This document shows, piece after piece, positions 20,332-20,547 of a DNA stretch of 20,547 bases. The position numbers and the translations under genes are program-made. This DNA is from a virus. Under the pieces are notes generated by a model, which was given only the letters and a program-made list of their open reading frames with translations, did no database searches and had not been told where the DNA came from. The stretch lies in the IMG/VR virus record IMGVR_UViG_3300034106_006647, positions 1-20,547 of that record. One strand, written 5' to 3'. Position 1 is the stretch's first letter; every line of letters begins with the position of its first letter.

Positions 20332-20547
20332 ATGATAACAACAATCAATAAAGACATTCTTGCAGTAGATAAAGGCGTCATTGTTCACAGCGTCAACTGC
20401 ATTGGAGCAGTTGGCGGTCTTGCTGGCGCAATTGCCCGCAAATGGCCCAAAAATGCAGAAAAATACAAGGAATATGTGCAGCATCGAAAATCTTCTATTA
20501 TGCTGTTGGGCAGCGTTTTTGAAGTGAATGTTGCGCATAATGTCGTT
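20332..20547 (+). CDS. Macro-domain protein (ADP-ribose binding/hydrolase), 5' part
   Basis: The first 72 residues of a gene cut by the right edge. It begins with NKDILAVDKGVIVHSVNCIG then AVGGLAGAIARKWP, which fits the macro-domain start: GDIT-like strand, VNC with the conserved Asn, and the glycine-rich GLAGAI helix. Macro domains bind or remove ADP-ribose or its derivatives; the type with CxGxxG(G)LAxAI is close to ADP-ribose-1''-phosphate phosphatases of the Poa1 kind. In a phage it may reverse ADP-ribosylation or use NAD-derived signals. The C-terminus is unseen. Confidence 0.85.
   Translation, partial: MITTINKDILAVDKGVIVHSVNCIGAVGGLAGAIARKWPKNAEKYKEYVQHRKSSIMLLGSVFEVNVAHNVV

Overview
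The window reads as part of a tailed double-stranded DNA bacteriophage genome, possibly a prophage. It is AT-rich by eye and very tightly packed: many genes overlap by 4, 8 or 14 bases, most proteins are small, and neither household genes nor tRNAs are visible. It uses the standard code, since TAA, TAG and TGA all end clear genes. The firmest phage marks are a lambda-type tail-tip cluster (homologues of L, K, I and J in that order, on the minus strand, bases 1-2769) and several small phage families such as YopX. The host cannot be named. A phage-encoded ECF-type sigma factor resembles those of Verrucomicrobia and Planctomycetes, and Shine-Dalgarno sequences are absent. Both are hints only.

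Layout. Bases 1-2769 (minus) hold the tail tip: J (cut by the window edge), I, a JAMM-only K, and an L with an extra chitin-binding-like insert. At 2762-2770 the L gene and a plus-strand gene begin head to head with interleaved start codons. Bases 2762-5615 (plus) carry an unknown gene, a PD-(D/E)XK-like protein, a sulfotransferase, a small unknown and a GT-B-like glycosyltransferase, which together look like a modification module. Bases 5673-7185 hold small unknowns, a coiled-coil protein and a proline-rich lipoprotein (possible spanin pair), and the sigma factor. Bases 7229-11022 hold the UV-damage endonuclease UvsE, a phage-family protein, flavin-dependent thymidylate synthase ThyX, a dual-specificity phosphatase and small zinc or membrane proteins. 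Bases 11023-13745 hold a 229-base gap with a LAGLIDADG-like fragment on the minus strand, a metallophosphoesterase, a holin-like small membrane protein, a convergent terminator hairpin, a minus-strand HExxH protein and a prolyl-4-hydroxylase-type oxygenase. From 13776 to 19072 there is a long plus-strand run of small phage proteins, including tandem YopX paralogues. From 19080 to the end come an alanine-rich repeat protein flanked by direct repeats, a paralogue of the gene at 9906, and a truncated macro-domain gene.

The most notable signal is regulatory. Five sites have TTGACN, exactly 16 bases, a -10-like hexamer, and then 5 or 6 bases before an ATG (four times) or a GTG (once). In this arrangement transcription should start at or within a base or two of the start codon, giving leaderless mRNAs. 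No free-standing start has a Shine-Dalgarno sequence. Two further promoters (11198 and 19035) have 17-base spacers and short leaders. The alanine-rich gene is also unusual: 102 consecutive codons that all end in T, bracketed by two 32-base near-identical copies of the end of the preceding gene.

The calls rest on reading motifs by eye. Small proteins without a recognised family are described as such.
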